DNA of 64,000 bases from Chryseotalea sanaruensis (GCF_003990915.1 NZ_BHXQ01000004.1:310001-374000), one strand, 5' to 3'. Shown: positions 1 to 9,825, numbered from the stretch's first letter. A program made the numbers and translations. Notes: generated from the sequence alone by a model not told the origin.

Positions 1-1029
1 CACCCTGATAAAAATCCGGGCAATAAAGAAGCAGAAGAAAAATTCAAAGAAGCAGCTGAAGCATATGAAGTACTGAGCAATCAGGAAAAGCGTGCGCAAT
101 ACGATCGTTTTGGTCATGCCCGTTCAGGTGGCAATGGCGGCTACGGAGGTGGTCATATGAACATGGATGATATCTTCAGTCAATTTGGAGATATATTTGG
201 CGGTGGAGGCGGAAGTCCTTTTGATAGTTTTTTTGGCGGTGGAGGCGGTGGCCGTCAGCGTCAGCGCAAAGGTTCAAACCTGCGTATTAAACTAAAGCTG
301 AACCTTGAAGAAATTGCCAATGGTGTTGAGAAAAAAATAAAAGTAAACCGCTTGGTACGTGCCGAAGGTGTTACGTTTAAAACCTGTCCTACTTGTCAGG
401 GCACAGGGCAAATGCGTAAAGTGGTAAACACCATGTTAGGGCAAATGGTATCAACCTCCGCTTGTAATACTTGTGGTGGTGCTGGTCAGTCAATAGACAA
501 GCGTCCTGCTGGAGTAGATAGTTCAGGTCTTACGACCAAAGAAGAAATTATATCAGTAAAAATTCCCGCTGGTGTGGCAGATGGTATGCAGCTGTCTATG
601 TCAGGCAAAGGAAATGATGCACCCGGTGGTGGAGTGCCAGGTGATCTACTAATTCTGATTGAAGAAACAGAGGATAAGAACCTTAAACGTGATGGCAATA
701 ACCTGATTTACGATTTGCACATCAGTTTTATTGATGCAGCGCTGGGTACACATGTAGAAGTACCCTCTGTTGGTGGTAAGGTGCGCATCAAAATTGAGCC
801 AGGCACACAGAGTGGTAAAATTCTACGTCTGAAAGGCAAAGGCTTGCGCGATGTAAATGGGTACGAAACAGGAGACCAACTTATTTATGTTAATGTATGG
901 ACACCTAAGAAGCTTTCCACTGATGAAAAAACTAAACTAGAAAGTCTTAAGGATTCCGTTAATTTTCAGCCCCACCCAGACGCCAGCGAAAAAGGCTTTT
1001 TCGAGCGAATGAAGGAGTATTTCAACTAA
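1..1029 (+). CDS. dnaJ: Chaperone protein DnaJ (5' end outside window)
   Basis: Hsp40 co-chaperone that delivers unfolded protein to DnaK and stimulates its ATPase. The reading frame is open from base 1 and begins inside the J domain at the diagnostic HPD motif, followed by the rest of helix III/IV, a Gly/Phe-rich linker (about visible residues 42-85) and the two C-terminal substrate-binding beta domains. The zinc-binding region is reduced: only two CxxCxGxG motifs are visible (CPTCQGTG starting at visible residue 129 and CNTCGGAG at 155), where classical DnaJ has four. Spacing suggests that motifs 2 and 3 (zinc site II) remain and motifs 1 and 4 (zinc site I) are gone. grpE is the usual upstream partner but lies outside the window. 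Identity is certain; the consequence of the missing zinc site is inference. Confidence 0.97.
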   Translation, partial: HPDKNPGNKEAEEKFKEAAEAYEVLSNQEKRAQYDRFGHARSGGNGGYGGGHMNMDDIFSQFGDIFGGGGGSPFDSFFGGGGGGRQRQRKGSNLRIKLKLNLEEIANGVEKKIKVNRLVRAEGVTFKTCPTCQGTGQMRKVVNTMLGQMVSTSACNTCGGAGQSIDKRPAGVDSSGLTTKEEIISVKIPAGVADGMQLSMSGKGNDAPGGGVPGDLLILIEETEDKNLKRDGNNLIYDLHISFIDAALGTHVEVPSVGGKVRIKIEPGTQSGKILRLKGKGLRDVNGYETGDQLIYVNVWTPKKLSTDEKTKLESLKDSVNFQPHPDASEKGFFERMKEYFN

Positions 1030-1047
1030 AAAGACAAAAAATCAATC

Positions 1048-1068
1048 GTGCCGGCCTTAAACCGGCAC
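1048..1068 (+). terminator. Hairpin after dnaJ
   Basis: A perfect 7-bp inverted repeat (GTGCCGG 1048-1054, CCGGCAC 1062-1068, 7-nt loop) lies 18 bases after the dnaJ stop codon. No T-run follows on either side, so it may be a weak or factor-assisted terminator or an mRNA-stabilising end. Confidence 0.4.
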
Positions 1069-1116
1069 ACTTACATCAACAGCATCGGATTTACCCAACA
1101 ACCCATTTTACACTTA

Positions 1117-1147
1117 GCTTGTGGCTTGCAGCCTGCAGCGTGTAGCT
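1117..1147. repeat. GC-rich degenerate heptamer repeat
   Basis: Four consecutive 7-base units GCTTGTG, GCTTGCA, GCCTGCA, GCGTGTA (1117-1144) followed by GCT. It sits in the 233-bp gap between dnaJ and the next gene. The 7-bp periodicity matches the AT-rich arrays elsewhere in this window although the unit sequence differs. No gene is visible in the rest of this gap; a promoter for the gene at 1263 is expected in 1180-1225, where TTTTTGC and TATTTTG words occur. Confidence 0.6.
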
Positions 1148-1262
1148 AAAAAGAGGAATTGTCTTACAGTTTAGCTCACTTTACCCGCCTTCATTTTTGC
1201 ACTATTTTGGCTAAAAACTTACACAATGTAACCTTAGCTTCATATACGCGTAACCATACTTT

Positions 1263-2168
1263 ATGCACAAAAACTATTTCTTAACCCTTTTGGGGGTATT
1301 GCTAGCAGGGATGGCCACGGGGCAGGTGAAGAAGCAATTCGCAGTAGAAAATACTGATGCATGCGAGTCTATTAAACTTCAGATTAAAGCCAATAGTGGC
1401 AACTGTTATATTAAACCAAGCCAGAATACCGATATTCTGAATGTTTTCAGTAATCAGAGTGAAGAGGCTTTTTCCCACAATTTCATCAAAACCATTAACG
1501 GTAAAGTGTGTGATGTTAAGCTTTCACTAGAAGAGTTGAATCAGGAGGGTTTTGGCCAAAGCATTTCCTCTCGTGTTTTCAATGCCTCAGAAACCAGCGT
1601 GAGAGTTAATACTAATAGTGGCCATAAATTCTGGAAAATGTATTTGAGCGATGCCAAAACATATGCCTTGGAAATGAATTATGGTTTTGGAAATGCCAAC
1701 GTGGATCTTTCAGGTCTATCAATAAAAAAATTGAAAATCAATTCAGGTAGTGCCGATGTGAATGTAGGGTATTTATCAGGCATTGAGAACCAGGTAGAAA
1801 TGGATACCTTTTATGTAAAGGTCGATTTGGGCTCTGTTAATGTAAAGAATCTAAGCCTGGCAAAAACAAGATATTTATTAGCTGATGTTGGTTTCGGTAA
1901 TATGGCACTCGATTTTAGCGAGAGTCCAACCGTTTCAAATACTATTAAAGGAAGTGTAGGAGCAGGTAATTTGATAATTACGTTGCCTAAAAACGATACT
2001 CCTGTCTTGGTTAAGATTCATGATAGCTGGTTATGTAGCGTAAAAATGCCTTCCGGCTTTAAAAAAATAGCCGAGAACACATTTGTCTCAACCAGCTACA
2101 CACAAGACTCAAAAGTAGCCCTCACTTTCGATCTGGACGTGTCAATGGGCAGCATCACTTTTAAATAA
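1263..2168 (+). CDS. Secreted beta-rich protein of unknown function, DUF4097/adhesin-like
   Basis: 301-residue protein with an N-terminal signal peptide (hydrophobic stretch FLTLLGVLLAGMATG then QVKKQ). The rest is made of short alternating strands with repeated small-residue turns, such as LSGLSIKKLKINSGSADVNV and VDLGSVNVKNLSL, which resemble the parallel beta-helix repeats of the DUF4097/DUF2807 'putative adhesin' families. No catalytic motif is seen. It is probably a periplasmic or surface protein. It stands alone between dnaJ and an ABC exporter with about 70 bp before the next gene. The family link is by pattern only. Confidence 0.7.
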   Translation: MHKNYFLTLLGVLLAGMATGQVKKQFAVENTDACESIKLQIKANSGNCYIKPSQNTDILNVFSNQSEEAFSHNFIKTINGKVCDVKLSLEELNQEGFGQSISSRVFNASETSVRVNTNSGHKFWKMYLSDAKTYALEMNYGFGNANVDLSGLSIKKLKINSGSADVNVGYLSGIENQVEMDTFYVKVDLGSVNVKNLSLAKTRYLLADVGFGNMALDFSESPTVSNTIKGSVGAGNLIITLPKNDTPVLVKIHDSWLCSVKMPSGFKKIAENTFVSTSYTQDSKVALTFDLDVSMGSITFK

Positions 2169-2238
2169 CCAAGAAGAGGCTGTCATCCATCCTATTATTT
2201 CAAGAATCTCTGTAATTCTTAGCTGTTTTTTTGCACTA

Positions 2239-3177
2239 ATGCTGTGTAAAAAAAACCTGAAATCTGTGGAAGCACTTGTAGCAAAAGGTGTCACGAAGCG
2301 CTATGCCAGCCATACAGCCCTCGATGACGTAAGCCTAACCATCCCCTCAAAAAGTATTTATGGTCTGTTGGGCCCTAACGGAGCCGGTAAGACGACCTTC
2401 ATTCGCATTGTAAACCAGATTATTAACTCTGATGCAGGCGAGATCAGCATTTTCGGAGAAAAGCTGAGCGAGCGTCACATTGGTATGATCGGTTATCTGC
2501 CTGAAGAACGTGGACTTTACAAAAAACTGAAGGTAGGCGAGCAACTTTTATATTTAGCCCAATTGAAGGGGCTGAGTAAAAAAGAAGCGTTGGATCGTAG
2601 CAAGAAATGGATTAACAAATTTGAGATTAAAGATTGGTGGGATAAAAAGGTTGAAGACCTCAGTAAGGGTATGGCACAAAAGGTGCAGTTCATCAGCACG
2701 GTTATGCACGAGCCTAAACTGATTATTTTGGATGAGCCCTTCTCTGGTTTCGATCCTGTAAATGCACAATTAATCACTGAGAATATTTTCGAATTACGGG
2801 ATAATGGTTCTACCATTATCTTTTCAACCCACCGTATGGAAACGGTAGAAGATTTATGTGATCACGTTGCATTGATCAATAAATCGAAGAAGGTTGTGGA
2901 AGGCACTAAGAAGCAAATTAAAGATACTTATAAGTCGAATACATTTGTAGTAGACCATAAGGGCTCCTTCACTATCAATGGCAGTGCAAGTATTGTATCG
3001 CAGAAGCCATTAGAAGATAACTTCTATCAAACTGTATTGCAGGTAGGCACAGAGCATAGTCCTAACAAGTTGATTGCCGAACTGATCAACCTTACGGAGG
3101 TACATTCTTTTATTGAGAAAGTGCCAACTATGAGTGAGATATTTATTAACCTGGTAAACGGTAAATCTGACGAATAA
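2239..3177 (+). CDS. ABC transporter ATP-binding protein (NatA-like, DUF4162 C-terminus)
   Basis: Cytoplasmic ATPase of an ABC-2 type exporter, likely pairing with the permease 26 bases downstream. Visible motifs are the Walker A loop LLGPNGAGKTT (about residues 43-53), the signature LSKGMAQK, Walker B LIILDEPFSGFDP and the switch histidine in FSTHR. The roughly 90 C-terminal residues after the ATPase core match the DUF4162 extension typical of NatA/Na+-export type proteins. ATG 2239 is given as start, but GTG 2266 (protein beginning MEALVAKGVTKRY) fits family lengths better and leaves room for a leader. Substrate is unknown; sodium or a peptide/lipid are both possible. Confidence 0.92.
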   Translation: MLCKKNLKSVEALVAKGVTKRYASHTALDDVSLTIPSKSIYGLLGPNGAGKTTFIRIVNQIINSDAGEISIFGEKLSERHIGMIGYLPEERGLYKKLKVGEQLLYLAQLKGLSKKEALDRSKKWINKFEIKDWWDKKVEDLSKGMAQKVQFISTVMHEPKLIILDEPFSGFDPVNAQLITENIFELRDNGSTIIFSTHRMETVEDLCDHVALINKSKKVVEGTKKQIKDTYKSNTFVVDHKGSFTINGSASIVSQKPLEDNFYQTVLQVGTEHSPNKLIAELINLTEVHSFIEKVPTMSEIFINLVNGKSDE

Positions 3178-3203
3178 TTCCTAATTGATAAAGACAATAT
3201 CTT

Positions 3204-4532
3204 ATGAATAAAATATGGTTAATTGTACAGCGTGAATTTTTGAATCGCGTACAGAAAAAATCTTTCCTGATCGCTACTATTTTAGTACCTCTGATTTTTC
3301 CAACAATTATAGCGGGCTTGTTCTGGTTTATGATCAGAGAAGTTGAAACAGCCAAGCCTGAGGTAGTTCATGTATTGGATGAAAGCGGTAAGTTCACTTT
3401 CACAAACACCAAACGATTTATTTTTATTGAAGAGAAAGGTGTTATTGATAGTGCAAAAAAAACCTACAGCGCAACCAAAGATTTCGCGCTATTATATATT
3501 CCCAGTTTTGATCTTTCCAAACCAGATGGCTTTACCATCTATATGAAAGAAAATCAAAGCGATGAGAAGATATCCGGGCTTGAACGCATTTTAGAGGACC
3601 GTATCCGGGATCTTAAACTGGAGCAATACCAGATTGATAAAGAAACACTTGCAGGATTAAAAACGAGTATTGATTTTAAACAAGTTAATATATCGGACAC
3701 TGGAGAAGAGAAGAGTAGTAACTCAATGATTCTAAAAATTCTTGGGTTCTTATTAGGTATAGTTTTGTTCGTGTTTGTATTGTCTTATGGCATGCAAATC
3801 ATGCAAGGAGTTATAGATGAGAAGACTTCCAAAATCGTGGAGGTAATAGTCTCATCAGTAAAACCAATTCAGTTGATGCTTGGTAAAATTATTGGTATTG
3901 CTTCTGTCGGGTTGGTACAGTTCACTATCTGGATAGTATTGATCACCGTTCTTTCAAGCACAGTATTGAGTTACTTTGGGTTAAAGATGCCCCAGGAGCA
4001 AATGCAGGAGCAGGTAATGAGTCAGGTGGATCCGGAGCAAAAAGAAGAAATTCAGAAAGTGCAAAGCGACAAGATGAACGAAGTGTTGAACAGCATCGAC
4101 CAAATTCCTTTTACTAAAATAGCCCTTGTATTTTTGTTCTACTTCTTAGGTGGCTACCTAATGTATGGCGCTTTGTTCGCGGCTGTAGGTTCTGCGGTGG
4201 ATAGTATTCAGGAATCGCAACAGTTTCAGATGCCATTAATGTTGCCTTTAATGATTAGTTACATGAGTGTGTTCACAGTGGTTCCAATTAATCCACACGG
4301 TTCATTAAGTTTCTGGCTATCCATTATACCATTAACTTCTCCTGTAGTAATGGTGGCGCGTATAGCTTATGACGTACCTACTTGGGAATTAATACTCTCT
4401 ATGGTGCTATTGGTGGCTGGTTTCATCTTTACCACTTGGGTAGCAGGTAGAATTTATCGTGTAGGTATTTTAATGACTGGTAGTAAAGTAAACTACAAGG
4501 TATTGGCTAAGTGGTTCATGATTAAGAATTAA
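3204..4532 (+). CDS. ABC-2 type transporter permease (NatB-like)
   Basis: 442-residue membrane partner of the upstream ATPase. One transmembrane helix lies near residues 20-42, followed by a periplasmic domain of about 130 residues, then a cluster of about five helices from residue 178 to the C-terminus, the standard ABC-2/DUF3526-like layout. A charged insertion around residues 265-295 (rich in Q, E and K, e.g. QMQEQVMSQVDPEQKEE) separates two helices. Gene order and the 26-bp spacing indicate a two-gene operon that ends at the hairpins at 4560 and 4682. Exported substrate cannot be told from the sequence. Confidence 0.9.
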   Translation: MNKIWLIVQREFLNRVQKKSFLIATILVPLIFPTIIAGLFWFMIREVETAKPEVVHVLDESGKFTFTNTKRFIFIEEKGVIDSAKKTYSATKDFALLYIPSFDLSKPDGFTIYMKENQSDEKISGLERILEDRIRDLKLEQYQIDKETLAGLKTSIDFKQVNISDTGEEKSSNSMILKILGFLLGIVLFVFVLSYGMQIMQGVIDEKTSKIVEVIVSSVKPIQLMLGKIIGIASVGLVQFTIWIVLITVLSSTVLSYFGLKMPQEQMQEQVMSQVDPEQKEEIQKVQSDKMNEVLNSIDQIPFTKIALVFLFYFLGGYLMYGALFAAVGSAVDSIQESQQFQMPLMLPLMISYMSVFTVVPINPHGSLSFWLSIIPLTSPVVMVARIAYDVPTWELILSMVLLVAGFIFTTWVAGRIYRVGILMTGSKVNYKVLAKWFMIKN

Positions 4533-4559
4533 TCTGCTAAACCGCATCTTTACATAAAT

Positions 4560-4601
4560 CCGTCTGACCGCTGTTTGCTTTGCAATAGAGCGGTCTGACG
4601 G
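4560..4601 (+). terminator. Long hairpin after ABC exporter operon
   Basis: 13-bp inverted repeat with one mismatch: CCGTCTGACCGCT (4560-4572) and AGCGGTCTGACGG (4589-4601). It is followed by ATTGTTACTTTTATGG, a loose T-rich tract. It is the first of two hairpins between the permease and the next gene. Confidence 0.6.
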
Positions 4602-4681
4602 ATTGTTACTTTTATGGAATTTCAGCCTTTTTGAAACTAATTGTATTTAAACGACATTGAATACAAATGCCTAGCAAGGTA

Positions 4682-4723
4682 AAGACCCCGATGTTTTGAA
4701 AAGCATCGGGGTCTTCTTATTTT
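4682..4723 (+). terminator. Rho-independent terminator
   Basis: Perfect 12-bp stem AAGACCCCGATG (4682-4693) / CATCGGGGTCTT (4704-4715) with a short loop and a following CTTATTTT tract. This is the strongest terminator in the gap 4533-4811. Downstream of it, 4745-4800 holds two small hairpins (AGCTTTTCG/CGAAAGCT and CACG/CGTG) that would lie in the leader of the sensor-kinase gene. Confidence 0.8.
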
Positions 4724-4811
4724 CAGCACGCCAACCGAGGCAAAGCTTTTCGGATACGAAAGCTGCCATTCACGCGTTACCCGTGGAGAGTTGAGATACT
4801 AGCGCAAAAGC

Positions 4812-6053
4812 ATGGCCAGACTACTTCCCACAATGAATTTATACAGCAGCAATGCACGCTGGAAATGGTTTGTACTGGCCGCTTCTGTTTTTATCAGCAT
4901 AGGTTCTATCTACTATACTAATATTTTAGTGAATCAGCTGAAGGAGCAAGAGAAGCAACAAATTCAGCTTTATGCTAAAACACTGGAGTTTACTGTAAAC
5001 CAGAACGATGCCTCTAGCGAGAACATCAACTTTATAACACAGGAAATCCTTTTTCAGAATAATTCCATCCCCATCATCATTACCGATGAAAGAGAAAAAG
5101 TGATTGATTATAGAAATCTGAAACTTAAAGATCAATGGCCGGCAGTGCAGAAGGAGCGTTACCTCATTAATGAAATTGAGGTGATGAAGGGCACTTATGA
5201 ACCAATTCGTATTTCGCTCAAAGACAATGGTGAGGAGTTTGCGGTTCAATACGTGTATTATAAAAACTCCTTCCTACTGGCACAACTCATTGCCTATCCG
5301 TACATACAACTTTCAGTCATTGCTATTTTTGCTTTCATCTCTTACCTCGCCTTTAATTACTCAAAGGAAGCAGAACAAAACAGGTTATGGGTGGGCCTGG
5401 CTAAAGAAACTGCGCATCAATTGGGTACACCACTTTCTTCTTTAATGGCATGGGTGGAGGTAATGCGCGAAGATCCTGATTTGAAGAATAGAAATATTGC
5501 GGAAGAATTAGAGAAAGATATTCGCAAGCTAACTATCGTAACCGAGCGCTTCTCAAGTATTGGTTCAGTACCAGTACTCAAGCAGGAAAATGTCGTAACC
5601 CTGATAAATAATGTGGTTAATTATTTACGTCCGCGCTTATCATCAAAAGTTCGCATTGATGTTTACACCTTATCAGATAATATTAATGCTTACGTACATG
5701 CACCTTTGTTTGAATGGGTGTTGGAGAATCTTTGTAAAAATGCGGTTGATGCCATGAGCTCATCGGGTAACATAGCCATTAAAATATTAAGGGGCAGCGA
5801 AGGTAAAGTGCTAATAGATATTTCCGATACCGGCAAAGGCATACCACGTTCAAAAATAGCGATGGTGTTTAATCCAGGCTTTACTACTAAAAAACGTGGC
5901 TGGGGACTGGGCTTAACATTAGCAAAACGTATCATCGAAATTTATCATAAGGGTAAAATATTTGTTAAGTCTTCTGAGGAAAATCAAGGAACTACATTCA
6001 GAATTATACTGAACGCATCACTGGGTTATTCACAACCAGATAATAAAGCGTAA
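4812..6053 (+). CDS. Membrane sensor histidine kinase (orphan)
   Basis: Inner-membrane two-component sensor. Two transmembrane helices (about residues 18-38 and 157-177) enclose a periplasmic sensing domain of about 120 residues. The H box reads KETAHQLGTPLSSL with phospho-accepting His202. The ATPase domain shows the N box (ENLCKNAVDAM), G1 (DTGKGIP) and G2 (WGLGLTLAKRI). No HAMP domain is obvious. ATG 4812 is used; ATG 4833 (MNLYSSNARWKW) would remove seven residues and is equally plausible. There is no response regulator beside it; the downstream dehydrogenase is translationally coupled (stop and start overlap as TAATG), so a shared transcript is likely. Confidence 0.93.
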   Translation: MARLLPTMNLYSSNARWKWFVLAASVFISIGSIYYTNILVNQLKEQEKQQIQLYAKTLEFTVNQNDASSENINFITQEILFQNNSIPIIITDEREKVIDYRNLKLKDQWPAVQKERYLINEIEVMKGTYEPIRISLKDNGEEFAVQYVYYKNSFLLAQLIAYPYIQLSVIAIFAFISYLAFNYSKEAEQNRLWVGLAKETAHQLGTPLSSLMAWVEVMREDPDLKNRNIAEELEKDIRKLTIVTERFSSIGSVPVLKQENVVTLINNVVNYLRPRLSSKVRIDVYTLSDNINAYVHAPLFEWVLENLCKNAVDAMSSSGNIAIKILRGSEGKVLIDISDTGKGIPRSKIAMVFNPGFTTKKRGWGLGLTLAKRIIEIYHKGKIFVKSSEENQGTTFRIILNASLGYSQPDNKA

Positions 6054-6745
6054 TGAAAAAAATTATAATCATCGGAGCATCTTCAGGTATAGGTAAATCA
6101 CTTGCACTACTTTATGCAGCACAGGGTAATCAAGTTTGTATTACGGGCAGGCGGCTTCCATTGCTGCAAGAAATTCAGCAACAATATCCTGATAAGGTAA
6201 GCATAAGTACTTTCGATGTAAACGCATTGCAAAACGATAGCCAGTTGGATCAGTTAGTTAAAGAATTTGGTGGTGTTGATATAATCGTTTACAGTTCTGG
6301 TGTGGGTGAATTTAATAAGTACCTGGACTTCAGTATTGAAAAGAAAATGATCGACACCAATGTTACCGCTTTTACCCAGATAGCCGATTGGTCATTCAAT
6401 TACTTCCAAAAGCAAGGTAAAGGCAGTTTTGCGTCTATCACCTCCGTTGCAGGCATGATGGGCAGCAGGCACGCACCCGCTTATAATGCTTCAAAAGCCT
6501 ATCAGATTAATTACCTGATTGGGTTAAGACAAAAGGCGAAACGGTTAAAAGTGCCTATCAGCTTTACCGATTTGAGAACAGGTTTTGTCGACACCCCAAT
6601 GGCCAAGGCAGCGGGTAAATTTTGGGTGGCCTCCCCAGAAAAGGCTGCCAAACAAATTGCTTCAGCCATTAGTCGAAAGGCGGCCGTGGCCTACATTACC
6701 AAACGTTGGCGTTTAGCGGGGTTTTTCCTTAAAGTTTTCAACTGA
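6053..6745 (+). CDS. Short-chain dehydrogenase/reductase (SDR)
   Basis: NAD(P)-dependent oxidoreductase with a Rossmann fold. The N-terminal cofactor motif GASSGIG (residues 8-14), a NAG-like SSGVG segment, the catalytic Ser of SITSVAG and the YxxxK motif (YNASK) are all present, so the enzyme should be active. At 230 residues it is a classical-length SDR. The start codon overlaps the stop of the kinase gene. Substrate is not predictable; a role in lipid or sugar reduction would be guesswork. Confidence 0.92.
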   Translation: MKKIIIIGASSGIGKSLALLYAAQGNQVCITGRRLPLLQEIQQQYPDKVSISTFDVNALQNDSQLDQLVKEFGGVDIIVYSSGVGEFNKYLDFSIEKKMIDTNVTAFTQIADWSFNYFQKQGKGSFASITSVAGMMGSRHAPAYNASKAYQINYLIGLRQKAKRLKVPISFTDLRTGFVDTPMAKAAGKFWVASPEKAAKQIASAISRKAAVAYITKRWRLAGFFLKVFN

Positions 6746-6780
6746 AAATCAGGATTTTAAATAAGCTCAACTGAGTAGAT

Positions 6781-6870
6781 CAATGTCATTTAGTTAAGCT
6801 TCCATGTTCGTCCTCTCCCCAAGAGAGGATTGGAGGTGAGATCATAAAAAGGCTTAATTAAATGACATTG
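6781..6870. mobile_element. MITE-like palindromic element, 90 bp
   Basis: Terminal inverted repeats of 19 bp (CAATGTCATTTAGTTAAGC 6781-6799 and GCTTAATTAAATGACATTG 6852-6870, one mismatch) enclose a smaller hairpin TCCTCTC (6811-6817)/GAGAGGA (6823-6829) followed by TTGGAGGTGAG. The word GTAGAT occurs at 6775-6780 and again at 6875-6880, a possible but not flush target duplication. The core motif of CCTCTCC...GGAGAGGATTGG type is, from memory, common in Bacteroidota spacers. It contains no ORF. It lies in the 264-bp gap upstream of atpD, before that gene's promoter. Confidence 0.55.
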
Positions 6871-6899
6871 CATTGTAGATAACTATTACTGAATAAGTA

Positions 6900-6931
6900 T
6901 TTGCCAAAGCAGCAAAGAAAGCCTACTTTTG
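6900..6931 (+). promoter_or_regulatory. Bacteroidota-type promoter for atpD
   Basis: TTTG at 6900-6903 and TACTTTTG at 6924-6931 match the -33 TTTG and -7 TAnnTTTG elements, separated by 20 bases, the canonical spacing. Transcription would start near 6938, giving a leader of about 70 nt before atpD. Confidence 0.65.
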
Positions 6932-7003
6932 CGCACGATTTATGGGTCATTTGGCTTAAAATCATTGAAAATCAATAACTTAACTAGTACTAAAACTCAA
7001 TAA

Positions 7004-8518
<1,515 letters not shown>

Positions 8519-8521
8519 TAA

Positions 8522-8598
8522 TTTGAAATTTCAAATTTCAGATTCAAGATTGTGGGTCTGAGATTTGAAATCTGAAATTTTGAATTTGAAATTTTGAA
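8522..8598. repeat. Heptamer array filling the atpD-atpC spacer
   Basis: The spacer divides without gaps into eleven 7-base units: TTTGAAA, TTTCAAA, TTTCAGA, TTCAAGA, TTGTGGG, TCTGAGA, TTTGAAA, TCTGAAA, TTTTGAA, TTTGAAA, TTTTGAA, followed by TT and the atpC start codon. The left and right halves are near reverse complements around the GTGGGTCTG centre, so the transcript could fold into an imperfect hairpin. Confidence 0.75.
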
Positions 8599-8600
8599 TT

Positions 8601-8846
8601 ATGTTCTTAGAGATAGTAACACCCGAGAAGAAAGTATTTGAAGGAGATGCAGATTCAGCAACGTTTCCTGGCGCTGATGGTTCTTTTCAGATATTAAACA
8701 GCCACGCACCTCTTATCTCATTATTGAAAGAAGGCGTAGTGGAATACAAAGTAAAAGGAGCCGCTCAACAAGTGATAATTACTGGTGGTGTTGTAGAGGT
8801 AGTAAACAATAAAGTTATTTTATTAGCCGATGGCGTAAGTGCCTGA
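8601..8846 (+). CDS. atpC: F1F0 ATP synthase subunit epsilon (short form)
   Basis: Central-stalk subunit of F1. At 81 residues it contains only the N-terminal beta-sandwich, recognised by LEIVTPEKKVFEG and the GSFQILNSHAPLISLL signature. The two C-terminal helices that inhibit ATP hydrolysis in enterobacterial epsilon are absent. Short forms are normal in Bacteroidota, so this is not a truncation. It is separated from atpD by the heptamer array and followed at once by a strong terminator. Confidence 0.96.
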   Translation: MFLEIVTPEKKVFEGDADSATFPGADGSFQILNSHAPLISLLKEGVVEYKVKGAAQQVIITGGVVEVVNNKVILLADGVSA

Positions 8847-8865
8847 GTGGTTTATTAGATTTTAT

Positions 8866-8899
8866 AAAAAAAGGGAGGCGGTGACGGCTCCCTTTTTTT
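8866..8899 (+). terminator. Rho-independent terminator after atpC
   Basis: Perfect 12-bp stem AAAAAAAGGGAG (8866-8877) / CTCCCTTTTTTT (8888-8899) with a 10-nt loop; the stem itself supplies the seven-T tract. Confidence 0.9.
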
Positions 8900-9003
8900 G
8901 TTAAAAAGTTTATCCATGATCAGGAGTTGATATACAATGGTTGTGACAGAACATTGATGCACGCGCGAGGCATCTATTTTCGGGTTCACTAAAACCAGAA
9001 CTT

Positions 9004-9644
9004 ATGTTAACAAAAAGACACTCGTTGTACTTAGCACAGTACTGTTAGGTGCGTGCGCTACTCCAAAGTATAGTTATCATTTCGGCAAGCACAATTATCA
9101 AGCTGGTGCCGTTACAATTGAAAACAAAACAGTTGAAGAATTTAGATCAACAAATGAAGATGAAATAACTACTTCGCCTATTCATGATGCGCCAGTCGCA
9201 TACGCAAGTAATGATGCTGAAAAAATGAAAGCAGTTGTAGCCAATTTGGATACAAAACATGCATACACAAAGGCTAAACAGAACATTACCTCTAAGTCTG
9301 CTTCATTTAATACTAAGGCCGACCGCAAGCAGGCGAAAGCTGAACTTAAAAAAGCTACCGCATCGTTTAAAGCCATAAAAAAGGCCGATGGTGTAAATGC
9401 TACGAAGGGTTTTGTCAGAAATCAACTCGTAGTATTATTATTCGCACTATTCTTTGGAGCCTTAGGCATTCACCGTTTTTATCTTGGAAAAATTGGATCT
9501 GGCATTGTGTTTTTTGTGTTGGCCGTGACAAGTTTCCTTATTGTTCCAGGTATAGCACTTTTAATATGGTTATTAATAGATATCATTAGAATCATTATAG
9601 GCAGATTAAAACCTAAGGGTGCTGATTATGAAACGACATTTTAA
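9004..9644 (+). pseudogene. TM2-domain lipoprotein with apparent frameshift in an A5 run
   Basis: The C-terminal part (from about 9400) is a TM2 domain: two hydrophobic helices linked by GALGIHRFYLGKIGSG and a DIIR motif. Upstream in the same frame the sequence reads KKTLVVLSTVLLGACA, a lipoprotein signal peptide with lipobox LGAC, but that frame has no ATG, GTG or TTG after its stop at 8955. ATG 9004 lies in another frame (M-L-T-K-R-H, stop at 9046). A one-base gain in AAAAA (9012-9016), or a -1 slip there, would give M-L-T-K-K-T-L and the full lipoprotein of about 213 residues. The in-frame ATG at 9225 gives a 139-residue fragment without signal peptide. It could be an assembly error, a real mutation or slippage. 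Confidence 0.75.
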
Positions 9645-9732
9645 GGGAATATCTAAAGGGTATTTTTTTAAATCAAGGGAGTGTTTTTAACACTATGCTG
9701 TAGGTATTTTGAATTAATGACCGATAGACACA

Positions 9733-9765
9733 AAAAAGAGGAGACATTTAGTATCTCCTCTTTTT
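9733..9765. terminator. Bidirectional terminator
   Basis: Perfect 12-bp stem AAAAAGAGGAGA (9733-9744) / TCTCCTCTTTTT (9754-9765), loop of 9. It lies between two convergent genes and gives a T-run on both strands. Confidence 0.88.
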
Positions 9766-9825
9766 AAACAACTATTAACTTCTATAAAAAAATTAACAGC
9801 ATAATTAGATTAAGTTTCTAGGCTA

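Noticed and set aside
4725..4811. Possible riboswitch in the leader of the kinase gene at 4812
   Set aside because: Only two short hairpins are visible, with no conserved junction or known aptamer words.
9182..9376. 64-codon minus-strand ORF within the TM2 gene
   Set aside because: Antisense shadow of the lysine/alanine-rich TM2 lipoprotein frame.
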